A DNA stretch of 64,000 bases from Neisseria weixii (GTDB lineage Bacteria > Pseudomonadota > Gammaproteobacteria > Burkholderiales > Neisseriaceae). The DNA lies in the NCBI RefSeq assembly GCF_002327085.1, contig NZ_CP023429.1, positions 1,922,001 to 1,986,000 of the forward strand, given 5' to 3'. Both the position numbers and the translations under genes were made by a program. Shown here in pieces: positions 56,070-64,000 of this stretch. How positions within the stretch are numbered: the stretch's first letter is position 1; each line of letters opens with the position of its first letter. The notes under the pieces were generated by a model that worked only from the letters and a program-made list of their open reading frames with translations, was not told where the DNA came from and did no database searches.

Positions 56070-58049
56070 TCAAATATCCACTTCCGCCGTATCGCCTTCT
56101 GCTTCCATCCACGCGCGGCGGCTGGCGGCTTCGCCTTTGCCCATCAGCTTCACGAAAATATCGTAGGTCTCCTCGCTGCTGCCTTCGGGAATCTGCACTT
56201 GCAACAGGCGGCGGGTATCGGGGTGCATGGTGGTGTCTTTGAGCTGGTCGGGATTCATCTCGCCCAAGCCTTTGAAGCGGCTGATGGAATAAGCCGTTTC
56301 TTTGACGCCTTCTTTTTGCAGGCGTTCTAAAATGCCGTCAAGTTCGGCTTGGTCGAGCGCGTAGAATTTGCGGGCGGGTTTGGATTTGCCTTGCGCGTTC
56401 ACATCCACGCGGAACAACGGCGGTTGGGCAACATAAATATGGCCGTCTGAAACCAGTTTCGGGAAATGGCGGTAAAACAGGGTCAGCAGCAACACTTGAA
56501 TATGCGAGCCGTCCACATCGGCATCAGACAAAATGGCAATTTTGCCGTAGCGCAGGCCGCTTAAGTCGGGGTTGTCGTTCACACCGTGCGGATCGACACC
56601 GATGGCTACGGAAATATCGTGGATTTCCGCATTGCCGAAAAGTTGGTCGGGATGCACTTCAAAACTGTTCAACACTTTACCGCGCAAAGGCAGAATGGCT
56701 TGGGTGGCCTTGTCGCGCGCCAACTTGGCCGAACCGCCGGCCGAATCGCCCTCGACTAAAAACAACTCGTTTTCGCGCACGTCTTCGCTTTCGCAGTCGG
56801 TGAGTTTGCCCGGCAACACAGCCACGCCGCTGCCTTTTTTCTTCTCGATTTTTTTCACCGAACGCATACGCGCCTGCGCCTGTTTGATCGCCAATTCGGC
56901 AATTTTTTTACCGGCTTCGACGTTTTGGTTTAACCACAATTCCAAGGGATCACCCGATACGGCAGCGACCAGCTTCAACGCATCACGGTTGGTGAGCTTG
57001 TCTTTGGTTTGACCTTGAAATTGCGGGTCAAGCACGCGCGCGCTCAGTACGAAGGCAACTTTGTTGAACACGTCATCGCTTTGCACTTTCACGCCGCGCG
57101 GCAATAAATTATGCAGCGTGATGAAGTTGTTGACGGCATTGAACACAGCCTGTTTCAAACCGGCTTCGTGCGTACCGCCCAACGGCGTCGGAATCAGGTT
57201 GACATAGCTCTCATTGGCGCAAGTGCCTTCTTCCAGCCAAGTCAGCGCAAAGGCTGCTCCCTCGCCCACGGCAAAATCGCTGTCGTGGCCGCCTGAAATG
57301 TAGTTTTCGCTGGCAAACAGCGGCACCGCTTCCTGCGCTTCGCTGATTAAATCCATCAGGTAACTTTTCAGGCCGTTGGGGTAATGCCATGTTTGGGTTT
57401 CCGGCTCGGCTTCTCCTTTTACCGGACGCGCCAGCGACACGGTTACGCCCGGCAGCAACACGGCTTTGGCGCGCAACAGGCGTTCTAATTCGGGAATGCT
57501 GTATTGCGGCGATTCGAAATATTTGCCGTCCGGCCACACGCGCACTTCGGTGCCCGAATCTTTGACTGCACATTTGCCGATTTCGCTTAAAGGCTCAATC
57601 ACGTCGCCGCCGGCAAACACGATGCGGTGGATTTTGCCTTCGCGTTTGACGGTCACTTCCAAGCGTTTCGACAACGCGTTGGTCACCGACACGCCGACAC
57701 CGTGCAGGCCGCCTGAAAAGGCATAGGCACCGCCGTCTTTTTTATTAAACTTGCCGCCGGCATGCAATTGGGTAAACACCAGCTCCACTACCGGCAACCC
57801 TTCCGCCGGATGCATACCGGTCGGAATACCGCGGCCGTTGTCGCGCACGGATAAAGAACCGTCGTCGTGTATCGTCACACCGATTTCGCTGGCGAAACCG
57901 CCCAAGGCTTCGTCGGCGGCATTGTCGATGACTTCTTGGCAGATGTGGGTCGGGCTGTCGGTGCGGGTATACATGCCCGGACGCTCTTTCACCGGCTCCA
58001 AGCCTTTTAAGACGGTAATACTGGATTCGGAATAGTGTTTTTGAGTCAT
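56070..58049 (-). CDS. parE: DNA topoisomerase IV subunit B
   Basis: ParE is the ATPase subunit of topoisomerase IV, which separates daughter chromosomes. I chose ATG 58049-58047 (MTQKHYSESSITVLKGLEPV), 659 residues. GHKL motifs are VIDNAADEALGG (near residue 40), DNGRGIPTGMHP and GGLHGVGVSVTNALS. TOPRIM motifs are LVEGDSAGGSA (near residue 430) and DADVDGSHIQVLLL. SISRFKGLGEMN is near the C-terminus. These distinguish it from GyrB, which is longer. It is a single gene with DUS copies upstream at 58080 and 58160. Confidence 0.96.
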   Translation of the reverse strand: MTQKHYSESSITVLKGLEPVKERPGMYTRTDSPTHICQEVIDNAADEALGGFASEIGVTIHDDGSLSVRDNGRGIPTGMHPAEGLPVVELVFTQLHAGGKFNKKDGGAYAFSGGLHGVGVSVTNALSKRLEVTVKREGKIHRIVFAGGDVIEPLSEIGKCAVKDSGTEVRVWPDGKYFESPQYSIPELERLLRAKAVLLPGVTVSLARPVKGEAEPETQTWHYPNGLKSYLMDLISEAQEAVPLFASENYISGGHDSDFAVGEGAAFALTWLEEGTCANESYVNLIPTPLGGTHEAGLKQAVFNAVNNFITLHNLLPRGVKVQSDDVFNKVAFVLSARVLDPQFQGQTKDKLTNRDALKLVAAVSGDPLELWLNQNVEAGKKIAELAIKQAQARMRSVKKIEKKKGSGVAVLPGKLTDCESEDVRENELFLVEGDSAGGSAKLARDKATQAILPLRGKVLNSFEVHPDQLFGNAEIHDISVAIGVDPHGVNDNPDLSGLRYGKIAILSDADVDGSHIQVLLLTLFYRHFPKLVSDGHIYVAQPPLFRVDVNAQGKSKPARKFYALDQAELDGILERLQKEGVKETAYSISRFKGLGEMNPDQLKDTTMHPDTRRLLQVQIPEGSSEETYDIFVKLMGKGEAASRRAWMEAEGDTAEVDI

Positions 58050-58284
58050 GATGTTTTTTCTAAGGTAATGCATTCAGACAGGCCGTCTGAAAATGTGTTC
58101 GGTAAAGAATCGAGAATGCGCCAACAGCAAAAAGTGGGATTTTAACATGTTTCGCTCCTTTCAGACGGCCATAACGGCGATTATGCCCTCCGCCTGAACA
58201 AAGATTAACCCGCAGCCATATTTACCCGCAAGCGGATTGATTATAGACTCAACCTACTCGCAGACTTCCAAAAGGTTATTGAAG

Positions 58285-58473
58285 ATGAAAGAATCATTGT
58301 TGGCCTTGGCCTTATCCGCTTTGATGCTGGCCGCGTGCGGCGGCGATAACGACCGTGGCCGCGACAACGACCGCAACGGCACACGATTCGAGCAATCCGA
58401 CCGTGACGATGATGGTAATCACGACCGTAATGACTATCAGGATGATGACCGTGATGATGATGACCGCCGTTAA
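58285..58473 (+). CDS. Small Asp/Arg-rich lipoprotein
   Basis: The 62-residue product has a lipoprotein signal (MKESLLALALSALMLAAC, Cys18). The remaining 44 residues are almost only Asp, Arg, Asn and Gly (DNDRGRDNDRNG, DYQDDDRDDDDRR). I chose ATG 58285 because it gives the lipobox; upstream in-frame codons add a non-signal stretch. The tail is probably disordered and could bind cations. It ends before an AT-DUS hairpin terminator. Function unknown. Confidence 0.65.
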   Translation: MKESLLALALSALMLAACGGDNDRGRDNDRNGTRFEQSDRDDDGNHDRNDYQDDDRDDDDRR

Positions 58474-58510
58474 AGTGCTTCAAACAGTTTTGCTTCAGCC
58501 CGATAAACAG

Positions 58511-58550
58511 AGCAGATGCCGTCTGAAAACAGCTTCAGACGGCATCTGCT
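58511..58550 (+). terminator. Inverted AT-DUS hairpin after the small lipoprotein gene
   Basis: AGCAGATGCCGTCTGAA and TTCAGACGGCATCTGCT form a perfect 17-bp stem with a 6-base loop and are followed by CTTT. It is one of the few AT-dialect copies here. Confidence 0.8.
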
Positions 58551-58628
58551 CTTTGGTTATGGGACATTATGGGACAACTTTGCTACAAACCGGCAAGTGC
58601 TCATTCAGACGGTCTGAAAGCATTTGCC

Positions 58629-59153
58629 CTACTTCTCTTTTTGCTGCTGAATACGTTGAGCAAATTCGCCATAAGTTTCCACACTGCGTATAAAGCGCGA
58701 TAACTCGGTAAGCGCGCCCAAATACACATCGCGTTTGAAATCAATCACTTCATCCACCGGCGCCCAATAATCGTGCCAACGCCAGCCGTCAAACTCAGGA
58801 TGGTGCGTGGCGCGCAGATTGACGTCGCTCTCGCGGCCGACCAAACGCAGCAAATACCAAATCTGCTTCTGGCCGCGGTATGAACCGCGCCATTCTCGGC
58901 GCACCCAGTGCGTCGGTACATCGTAGCGCAGCCAGTCGCGCGTGCGGCCTAAAATTTTCACGTGTTGCGGCAACAGGCCCACTTCTTCCAACAATTCGCG
59001 GTACATTGCCGTTTCCGGACTTTCGCCCGGTTTGATGCCGCCTTGCGGAAACTGCCACGAATGCTCGCGCACACGCTTGCCCCAAAATACTTGATTCTTA
59101 TCGTTCGTAAGGATAATACCGACATTGGGGCGATAGCCTTCTCTGTCTAACAC
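58629..59153 (-). CDS. rppH: RNA pyrophosphohydrolase RppH
   Basis: RppH removes pyrophosphate from mRNA 5' ends and triggers decay. I chose the GTG at 59153-59151 (read as [20 protein letters not shown]), behind AAAGGGCG. It gives 174 residues and the normal RppH start; the ATG at 59213 would add 20 residues not typical of the family. The Nudix box is [20 protein letters not shown] near residues 37-56. [10 protein letters not shown]-like [20 protein letters not shown] and [10 protein letters not shown] are characteristic. Confidence 0.92.
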   Translation of the reverse strand: MLDREGYRPNVGIILTNDKNQVFWGKRVREHSWQFPQGGIKPGESPETAMYRELLEEVGLLPQHVKILGRTRDWLRYDVPTHWVRREWRGSYRGQKQIWYLLRLVGRESDVNLRATHHPEFDGWRWHDYWAPVDEVIDFKRDVYLGALTELSRFIRSVETYGEFAQRIQQQKEK

Positions 59154-59489
59154 GGTCTCGCCCTTTAAAAATTTAATGTGCTGATTTTCCCACAAATCAT
59201 ACGGTTTTGACAAATCAACACAACATTTCCGAGGCCGTCTGAAAAAATTTTATCGTTTGCGAATAAACCCATAGCGGAAGGCACCGTTAAAAGTGTCATT
59301 TTACCGCTTTTAAACTATTGCATTTGCAAGGTTTTTAACGTTTAATGCAAGCTTGCTGAATCAAGGACGGCACGAGGTATCTAGCGCCTGCCGCCCCACC
59401 ACAGTTTCCCTTTTGTATGTGGTTTAAAGGTTAAATCCTTTGCCCACCGCTGCAATTTATTCCATTTCCCGACAAAAGGACTGTACACC

Positions 59490-60638
59490 ATGAAAAAAAC
59501 TTTTCTCACCGCCTGTATCACCCTAGCACTGGCGGCCTGCGGCGGCTCTGACAAACCGGCCGAAACAACCGCGCCACAAGCCAGCGAACCACAACAAGCC
59601 GCGCCGCAATCCAGCAATCTGAATATCTACAACTGGTCTGATTATGTCGATCCGCAAACCTTGGCTGATTTTGAGAAAAACAACAACATCAAAGTCCGCT
59701 ACGACTATTACGACAGCAATGAAGCCTTGGAGGCCAAAGTACTGACCGGCAAATCTGGTTACGACTTGGTTGCCCCATCGATTGCCAACGTCGGCCGGCA
59801 AATCAAAGCCGGCGCGTATCAAGAAATCGATAAGAGCCAGATTTCCAACTACAACAACATTGACCCCGACCTGCTCTCTCTGATGGCCAGCGTCGACCCG
59901 GGTAACAAATATGCCGTGCCTTATTTCTGGGGCATCAACACCTTGGCGATTAATAAAGACTTGGTTGCCAAAGCTTTAGGCAGCGATGCTTTGCCTGAAA
60001 ACGAATGGGATTTGGTATTCAACCCTGAATACACCGCCAAGCTGAAATCTTGCGGCATCAGCTATTTAGACAGCGCCATCGAACAAATGCCGCTGGCCTT
60101 GAACTACATCGGCAAAGACCCGAACAGCGAAAACGCTGATGATCTCAAAGCTGCGGTAGAGATGATGAAAAAAGTGCGCGGTGACGTGAAACGATTCAGC
60201 TCTTCAGGCTACATCGATGACATGGCCAACGGCAACTTGTGTGTGGCCGTGGGTTACGGCGGCGACTTAAACATCGCCAAAAACCGCGCCAACGAAGCCC
60301 AAAACGGTGTAAACCTGCAAGTTTTGACCCCGAAAACCGGCGTGGGCATTTGGATCGATTCCTTCATGATTCCGCGTGATGCCCAAAACGTCGCCAATGC
60401 GCACAAATACATCAACTACACGCTCGACCCGAAAGTGGCGGCGAAAAACGGTACATTCGTTACCTACGCTCCTGCCAGCCAACCGGCGCGCAAATTGATG
60501 GATGCCAAGCTTTCGGAAGATCCGTCTATTTTCCCGAGCAAAGAAGTGATGGACAAGAGCTTCGTGATTTCACCGAAACCGCCTGAAACCAGCAAATTAA
60601 GCGTGCGTTTGTGGCAAGGTTTGAAAGCCGGCCAATAA
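59490..60638 (+). CDS. Polyamine ABC transporter substrate-binding lipoprotein (PotF/PotD-like)
   Basis: The 382-residue lipoprotein has signal MKKTFLTACITLALAAC (Cys17). A Pro/Ala/Gln-rich linker follows, then a type II periplasmic binding fold with NIYNWSDYVDPQTLADFEKN, DYYDSNEALEAKVLTGKSGY, and WGINTLAINKDL in the mid-region. These match putrescine/spermidine-binding proteins, closer to PotF. No permease or ATPase gene is adjacent, so it must use one encoded elsewhere. The stretch 59154-59489 upstream holds a DUS at 59232 and presumably its promoter. Confidence 0.92.
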   Translation: MKKTFLTACITLALAACGGSDKPAETTAPQASEPQQAAPQSSNLNIYNWSDYVDPQTLADFEKNNNIKVRYDYYDSNEALEAKVLTGKSGYDLVAPSIANVGRQIKAGAYQEIDKSQISNYNNIDPDLLSLMASVDPGNKYAVPYFWGINTLAINKDLVAKALGSDALPENEWDLVFNPEYTAKLKSCGISYLDSAIEQMPLALNYIGKDPNSENADDLKAAVEMMKKVRGDVKRFSSSGYIDDMANGNLCVAVGYGGDLNIAKNRANEAQNGVNLQVLTPKTGVGIWIDSFMIPRDAQNVANAHKYINYTLDPKVAAKNGTFVTYAPASQPARKLMDAKLSEDPSIFPSKEVMDKSFVISPKPPETSKLSVRLWQGLKAGQ

Positions 60639-60653
60639 ATTGAGATTTTAATA

Positions 60654-60692
60654 AAAAGGCCGCCTGAAACATTGTGTTTCAGACGGCCTTTT
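60654..60692 (+). terminator. DUS-type hairpin terminator
   Basis: AAAAGGCCGCCTGAAAC and its near complement (GTTTCAGACGGCCTTTT) form a long stem with one mismatch. Confidence 0.8.
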
Positions 60693-60724
60693 CGTTTAAC
60701 AATCAAAAATCAAAACCAATAGCT

Positions 60725-60866
60725 GAGGCCTTTGTCAAACTTCAGAGTTGAGCACAGTTCAAAGTTAGAGCAGCACAGAAAGCGCAGACATATCATCTAG
60801 ATAGGCAAGCCTTCGGCAGGGTATAACGAAGAAATGTGTCAAAGATGGGGGTTTTGCAAAGGTCTC
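60725..60866. mobile_element. MITE-like element, about 142 bp, IS1106-type ends
   Basis: It begins GAGGCCTTTGTCAAAC and ends GGTTTTGCAAAGGTCTC. The interior shares long blocks with the element at 13649 (AGTTAGAGCAGCACAGAAAG). Confidence 0.75.
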
Positions 60867-60888
60867 GGACTAGCTTTTTCAGACACCC

Positions 60889-62550
60889 TTACATTGCGCC
60901 GTAATTCGGCCCGCTTGCCCCTTCCGGACAATTCCATACGATATTTTGCGTCGGGTCTTTAATATCACAGGTTTTGCAATGTACACAGTTGGATGCGTTG
61001 ATTTGCAATTGCGGTGCGCCGTTTTCTTCCACGATTTCATACACCGCCGCCGGACAATAACGCGTTTCCGGTGAAGCATATTCTTTGTGATTGATGTCGA
61101 TCATCACTTGCGGATTTTTCAAGGTCAGATGGCTCGGCTGGTTTTCTTCGTGCGCGATGTTGGCCAGAAACACGCTGCTCAAGCGGTCGAAGGTCAACAC
61201 GCCGTCGGGTTTCGGATAAACAATCGGTTTGCACGCAGCGGCTTTTTTCAGTTGGTCGTGGTCTTTGCCGTGGTGTTTAAAGGTAAACGGCAGACGGCCT
61301 TTGAAAAACAATTGCTCCATCCCGGTGTACATCACGCCGAACAGTAAGCCCCATTGGAATGAGGGGCGCACATTACGCGCGGCATAAAGCTCAGTATGCG
61401 CCCAGCTTTGATCGAACAAGGCACGGTATTGCACTGCCTCTTTACCCTGTTCTACGTTTTCTACCTCTTCCAGATTATCCAAAATCGGGAACACGGCTTC
61501 AGCAGCCAGCAAGCCTGATTTCATGGCGGTATGAATGCCTTTAATGCGCGGCATGTTTAAGAAACCGGCTGCATCGCCAACCAATGCGCCACCGTTAAAC
61601 GAGAGCTTCGGAATGCTTTGATAACCGCCCTCAACCAAGGCGCGCGCGCCGTATTCGATGCGGCGGCCGCCGGCAAAGGTGTCGCGAATCGCCGGGTGTG
61701 TTTTGAAACGTTGGAATTCTTCAAACGGCGACAGATAGGGATTTTGGTAATCCAAGCCGACCACGAAACCGACGGCAACTTTATTGTCGTCTAAATGATA
61801 AAGGAACGACCCACCGTAAGTTTGGGTGTCGAGTGGCCAACCGCTGCTGTGCAACACCAAGCCTTGTTGGTGTTTTTCAGGTGCGACTTCCCAAATTTCT
61901 TTAATGCCGATGCCGTAGGTTTGCGCATCGCAGGCTTTATCGAGACCGAAACGCTTAATGATTTGTTCACTCAATGAGCCACGGCAACCTTCGGCAAACA
62001 GCGTTTGCTGTGCCCAAAGTTCCATGCCCGGCTGGAAATTATCGGTCGGCTCACCGTCTTTACCCACGCCCATGTTGCCGGTGGCAATGCCTTTCACCGA
62101 ACCGTCGGCATGATAGAGAATTTCCGACACGGCAAAGCCCGGGTAGATTTCTACGCCGAGTTCTTCAGCCTGCTCGCCTAACCAGCGCACCAATTCACCC
62201 AAGCTGATGATGTAATTGCCGTGATTGTCGAAATTGGGGGTAACCGGCAGCGGAATAGCGTGTTTTTCGGTCAAGAATAACACTTTGTCTCGCGTCACTT
62301 CCACCCGCAACGGTGCGCCGCGCTCTTTCCAATCAGGCAGCAATTCTGATAAGGCAATCGGGTCAATCACCGCGCCGGATAAGGTATGCGCACCCAATTC
62401 GGACGCTTTTTCCACCACACACACGCTGATTTCGCGCCCGGCGGCTTGGGCAAGCTGCTTGAGTTTGATGGCGGCCGACAATCCTGCCGGACCTGCACCT
62501 ACAATCACAACATCGTATTGCATACTGTCGCGTTCAATGGTTTCTATCAT
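60889..62550 (-). CDS. Electron transfer flavoprotein-ubiquinone oxidoreductase
   Basis: ETF-QO passes electrons from reduced ETF to ubiquinone at the inner membrane. The 553-residue product has the FAD-binding motif VVIVGAGPAGLSAAIKLKQL at residues ~14-33 and GDAAGFLNMPRIKGIHTAMK near residue 330. The C-terminal [4Fe-4S] motif is CVHCKTCDIKDPTQNIVWNC. An alternative start at MQYDVVIVGAGP (62526) is possible. It is a single gene; ETF itself is not in the window. Confidence 0.95.
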   Translation of the reverse strand: MIETIERDSMQYDVVIVGAGPAGLSAAIKLKQLAQAAGREISVCVVEKASELGAHTLSGAVIDPIALSELLPDWKERGAPLRVEVTRDKVLFLTEKHAIPLPVTPNFDNHGNYIISLGELVRWLGEQAEELGVEIYPGFAVSEILYHADGSVKGIATGNMGVGKDGEPTDNFQPGMELWAQQTLFAEGCRGSLSEQIIKRFGLDKACDAQTYGIGIKEIWEVAPEKHQQGLVLHSSGWPLDTQTYGGSFLYHLDDNKVAVGFVVGLDYQNPYLSPFEEFQRFKTHPAIRDTFAGGRRIEYGARALVEGGYQSIPKLSFNGGALVGDAAGFLNMPRIKGIHTAMKSGLLAAEAVFPILDNLEEVENVEQGKEAVQYRALFDQSWAHTELYAARNVRPSFQWGLLFGVMYTGMEQLFFKGRLPFTFKHHGKDHDQLKKAAACKPIVYPKPDGVLTFDRLSSVFLANIAHEENQPSHLTLKNPQVMIDINHKEYASPETRYCPAAVYEIVEENGAPQLQINASNCVHCKTCDIKDPTQNIVWNCPEGASGPNYGAM

Positions 62551-62627
62551 GGTTGATTCCTGATTTTAGATTGTATATAGATTTTTAATATATTATACAG
62601 TCGTATCATATTGTTACCAAACGTTAC

Positions 62628-62666
62628 AAGGCCGTCTGAAAACACGGAACGGTTTTAGACGGCCTT
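62628..62666 (-). terminator. DUS-type hairpin terminator after znuA
   Basis: AAGGCCGTCTGAAAAC and GGTTTTAGACGGCCTTG form a stem with one mismatch downstream of the znuA stop. Confidence 0.7.
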
Positions 62667-62688
62667 GTCTTATTACGTTATCAAGCCA

Positions 62689-63594
62689 TTATTTTTTCAT
62701 GGCATCGGTCATGATTTTGACGTTGTAGCGGTACATGCCGACATAAGTGTTGGCAGGCGCGTTGCCCAAGGCATCGGAATACAAGTGACCGCTGGCTTTC
62801 ACGCCGGTTTCTTTGGCGATGCGGTCAATCATGCGCGTGTCTTTGATGTTTTCGGTGAACACGGCTTTAATGCCTTCTCGTTTGATTTGGCGGATAATCG
62901 AAGCCACCGCTTTGGCCGATGGTTCTGCCGCACTGCTCACGCCTTGCGGGGCGATGAAATTGACGTTGTAACGTTTGGCCATATAGGCAAATGCGTTATG
63001 ACCGGTCAACACTTTGCGTTTACCGGCCGGCACACTGTTAAACGCGGCTTGGGTGTCGCTGTGTAATTTTTTCAGTTGGTTTTGATAAGCAGTTAAACGT
63101 TGCTCGTAATAGGCTTTACCGGCCGGATCGGCTTTAACCAGTGCCTCGGAAACGTTTTTCGCGTATGTCACCATCAATACAGGGTCGGTCCAAACATGCG
63201 GATCGAATTCGCCGTGGTCATGGTGGTGGCCATCACCCTCACCGTGATGATGATGGCCGCCTTCCTGTGCTTTCAATGGCTGAATGCCTTTGGCCGCTTC
63301 GGCAAACGGTACTTTGCTCTGCTGCACGGCGCGATGCACATCAGCACCTTCCAAACCCAAGCCGTTGAGCAATACCAGTTTCGCCGAACGGATTTTTTTT
63401 ACGTCGCCGCTGGTCATGTGATAAGCATGCGAATCTTGGTTAGGGCCGACCAAATTAGTCACCGCCACACGCTCGCCGCCAACCTGCTTGGCCACATCAC
63501 CCAAAATGCTGAAGCTGGCCACCACCGGCAAAGGCGCCGCATAAGCCGCACCGGACAACAACGCCGCAAACACACCCAATTTCCATTGTTTCAT
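62689..63594 (-). CDS. znuA: Zinc/manganese ABC transporter substrate-binding protein (ZnuA-like)
   Basis: This 301-residue cluster A-I binding protein has a signal peptide (MKQWKLGVFAALLSGAAYAA). Metal-binding His are in DSHAYHMTSGDV near residue 55, FDPHVWTDPVLM and VLTGHNAFAYM. A His-rich loop (GGHHHHGEGDGHHHDHGE, about residues 113-130) is typical of zinc-binding members. It follows the permease gene on the same strand. Some neisserial members also carry manganese, so the metal is inferred. Confidence 0.92.
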   Translation of the reverse strand: MKQWKLGVFAALLSGAAYAAPLPVVASFSILGDVAKQVGGERVAVTNLVGPNQDSHAYHMTSGDVKKIRSAKLVLLNGLGLEGADVHRAVQQSKVPFAEAAKGIQPLKAQEGGHHHHGEGDGHHHDHGEFDPHVWTDPVLMVTYAKNVSEALVKADPAGKAYYEQRLTAYQNQLKKLHSDTQAAFNSVPAGKRKVLTGHNAFAYMAKRYNVNFIAPQGVSSAAEPSAKAVASIIRQIKREGIKAVFTENIKDTRMIDRIAKETGVKASGHLYSDALGNAPANTYVGMYRYNVKIMTDAMKK

Positions 63595-63676
63595 GTTTTA
63601 TTCCTTTTGATATAACGTAACATTTCAACCATTTTAAAACAGCCTGCCCGGTTAGACAAGCAGGCCGTCTGAAAAT

Positions 63677-64000
63677 TTAACCGACTTTGTGGCGGCGGCG
63701 TTTGAGCCATTTGGTTAGCACACCACCCTCCCAGCCGAACACCACCGAGAACGCATACAACACGCCGCAGCACAAAATAATCGCCGGCCCCGACGGGATT
63801 TCGATGTGATAAGAAAACAGCAAACCGGCAAAACCGCACAGCAGCGCAATCAAAGCCGCCATCGAAATCATCATGCCCATGCTTTTCGCCCACAACCGCG
63901 AGGTAATCGCCGGCAACATCATCAGGCCGACCGACATCAGCGTGCCGAGCGCTTGGAAACCGGCGACCATGTTCATCACCACCAGCACCAAAAACAGCAC
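63677..64000 (-). CDS. znuB: Zinc/manganese ABC transporter permease, C-terminal part (cut by window edge)
   Basis: About 107 C-terminal residues are visible. They have the ABC-3 permease pattern: GTLMSVGLMMLPAITSRLWA followed by helices MISMAALIALLCGFAGLLFS and AIILCCGVLYAFSVVFG, then a basic tail. The gene lies directly upstream of znuA, with a DUS at 63661 in between. The N-terminus and the ATPase gene are outside the window. Confidence 0.9.
   Translation of the reverse strand: MLFLVLVVMNMVAGFQALGTLMSVGLMMLPAITSRLWAKSMGMMISMAALIALLCGFAGLLFSYHIEIPSGPAIILCCGVLYAFSVVFGWEGGVLTKWLKRRRHKVG

Noticed and set aside
59153-59213. ATG at 59213 as the rppH start
   Set aside because: The 20 extra residues are not typical of RppH; the GTG at 59153 with AAAGGG upstream gives the standard 174-residue protein.

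Overview
The window looks like a chromosomal piece of a Neisseria species, probably a commensal or animal-associated one. The 12-base DNA uptake sequence AGGCCGTCTGAA (AG-DUS dialect) occurs dozens of times, often as inverted pairs that act as terminators. The housekeeping proteins (NusA, IF2, SerC, PheA, ParE, RppH, ETF-QO) are typically neisserial. A dRS3-type repeat, IS1016-like and IS1106-like elements and type IV pilin genes agree with this. The ATGCCGTCTGAA dialect appears in a few places.

Layout: feoB (cut by the left edge) and a frameshifted feoA (1-1.2 kb); infB-nusA-rimP (1.5-6.3 kb); serC and a YdjA-like nitroreductase (6.6-8.4 kb); a PfkB sugar kinase with a sugar porter (8.7-10.9 kb); a complete IS1595-family element with its target duplication (11.2-12 kb); an aromatic-acid-type MFS transporter (12.2-13.4 kb); secF-secD-yajC (13.9-17 kb); an HDAC-family deacetylase (17.2-18.2 kb); a gene-free mosaic of repeats (18.2-19.2 kb); an AT-rich accessory island of FrpC-like self-processing/RTX proteins and small membrane proteins (19.2-25.9 kb); a butanediol-type dehydrogenase with a nonsense codon and gloA (26.1-27.7 kb); pntAB (27.9-30.9 kb); a formate channel and a three-subunit formate dehydrogenase (31-36.6 kb); a thioredoxin-fold lipoprotein and rlmL (36.9-38.8 kb); the recO-pdxJ-acpS-nudix-membrane protein operon (38.9-42.3 kb); macA-macB-outer membrane factor (42.4-47.1 kb); two minor pilin genes and a decayed IS1106-like element (47.4-49.6 kb); pheA and a Bcr/CflA efflux pump (49.7-52.2 kb); a bacteriocin-like double-glycine peptide with a small membrane protein (52.6-53.5 kb); a HerA/YjgR-like ATPase, an isochorismatase-like hydrolase and parE (53.6-58 kb); a small lipoprotein, rppH, a polyamine-binding lipoprotein, ETF-QO, znuA and the end of znuB (58.3-64 kb).

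The most interesting part is 19.2-25.9 kb. Three small AT-rich membrane protein genes each sit just before an AT-rich, glycine-rich, hydrophobic N-terminal module. Two of these modules are joined to a GC-rich, nearly identical FrpC-type self-processing module with its Asp-Pro cleavage site; one of those continues into RTX repeats. A DUS lies inside the conserved self-processing module in both copies. I read this as a possible polymorphic effector/immunity system in which the variable part is N-terminal and is released from a shared RTX carrier. A second candidate antagonism locus is the double-glycine peptide at 53 kb.

A caution applies to the whole window. At least eleven genes are broken by the loss of exactly one base, mostly in short homopolymers, and adding one base restores a full-length family member each time. 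This looks more like read or assembly error than biology. These loci are listed as pseudogenes with the reconstructed product named.
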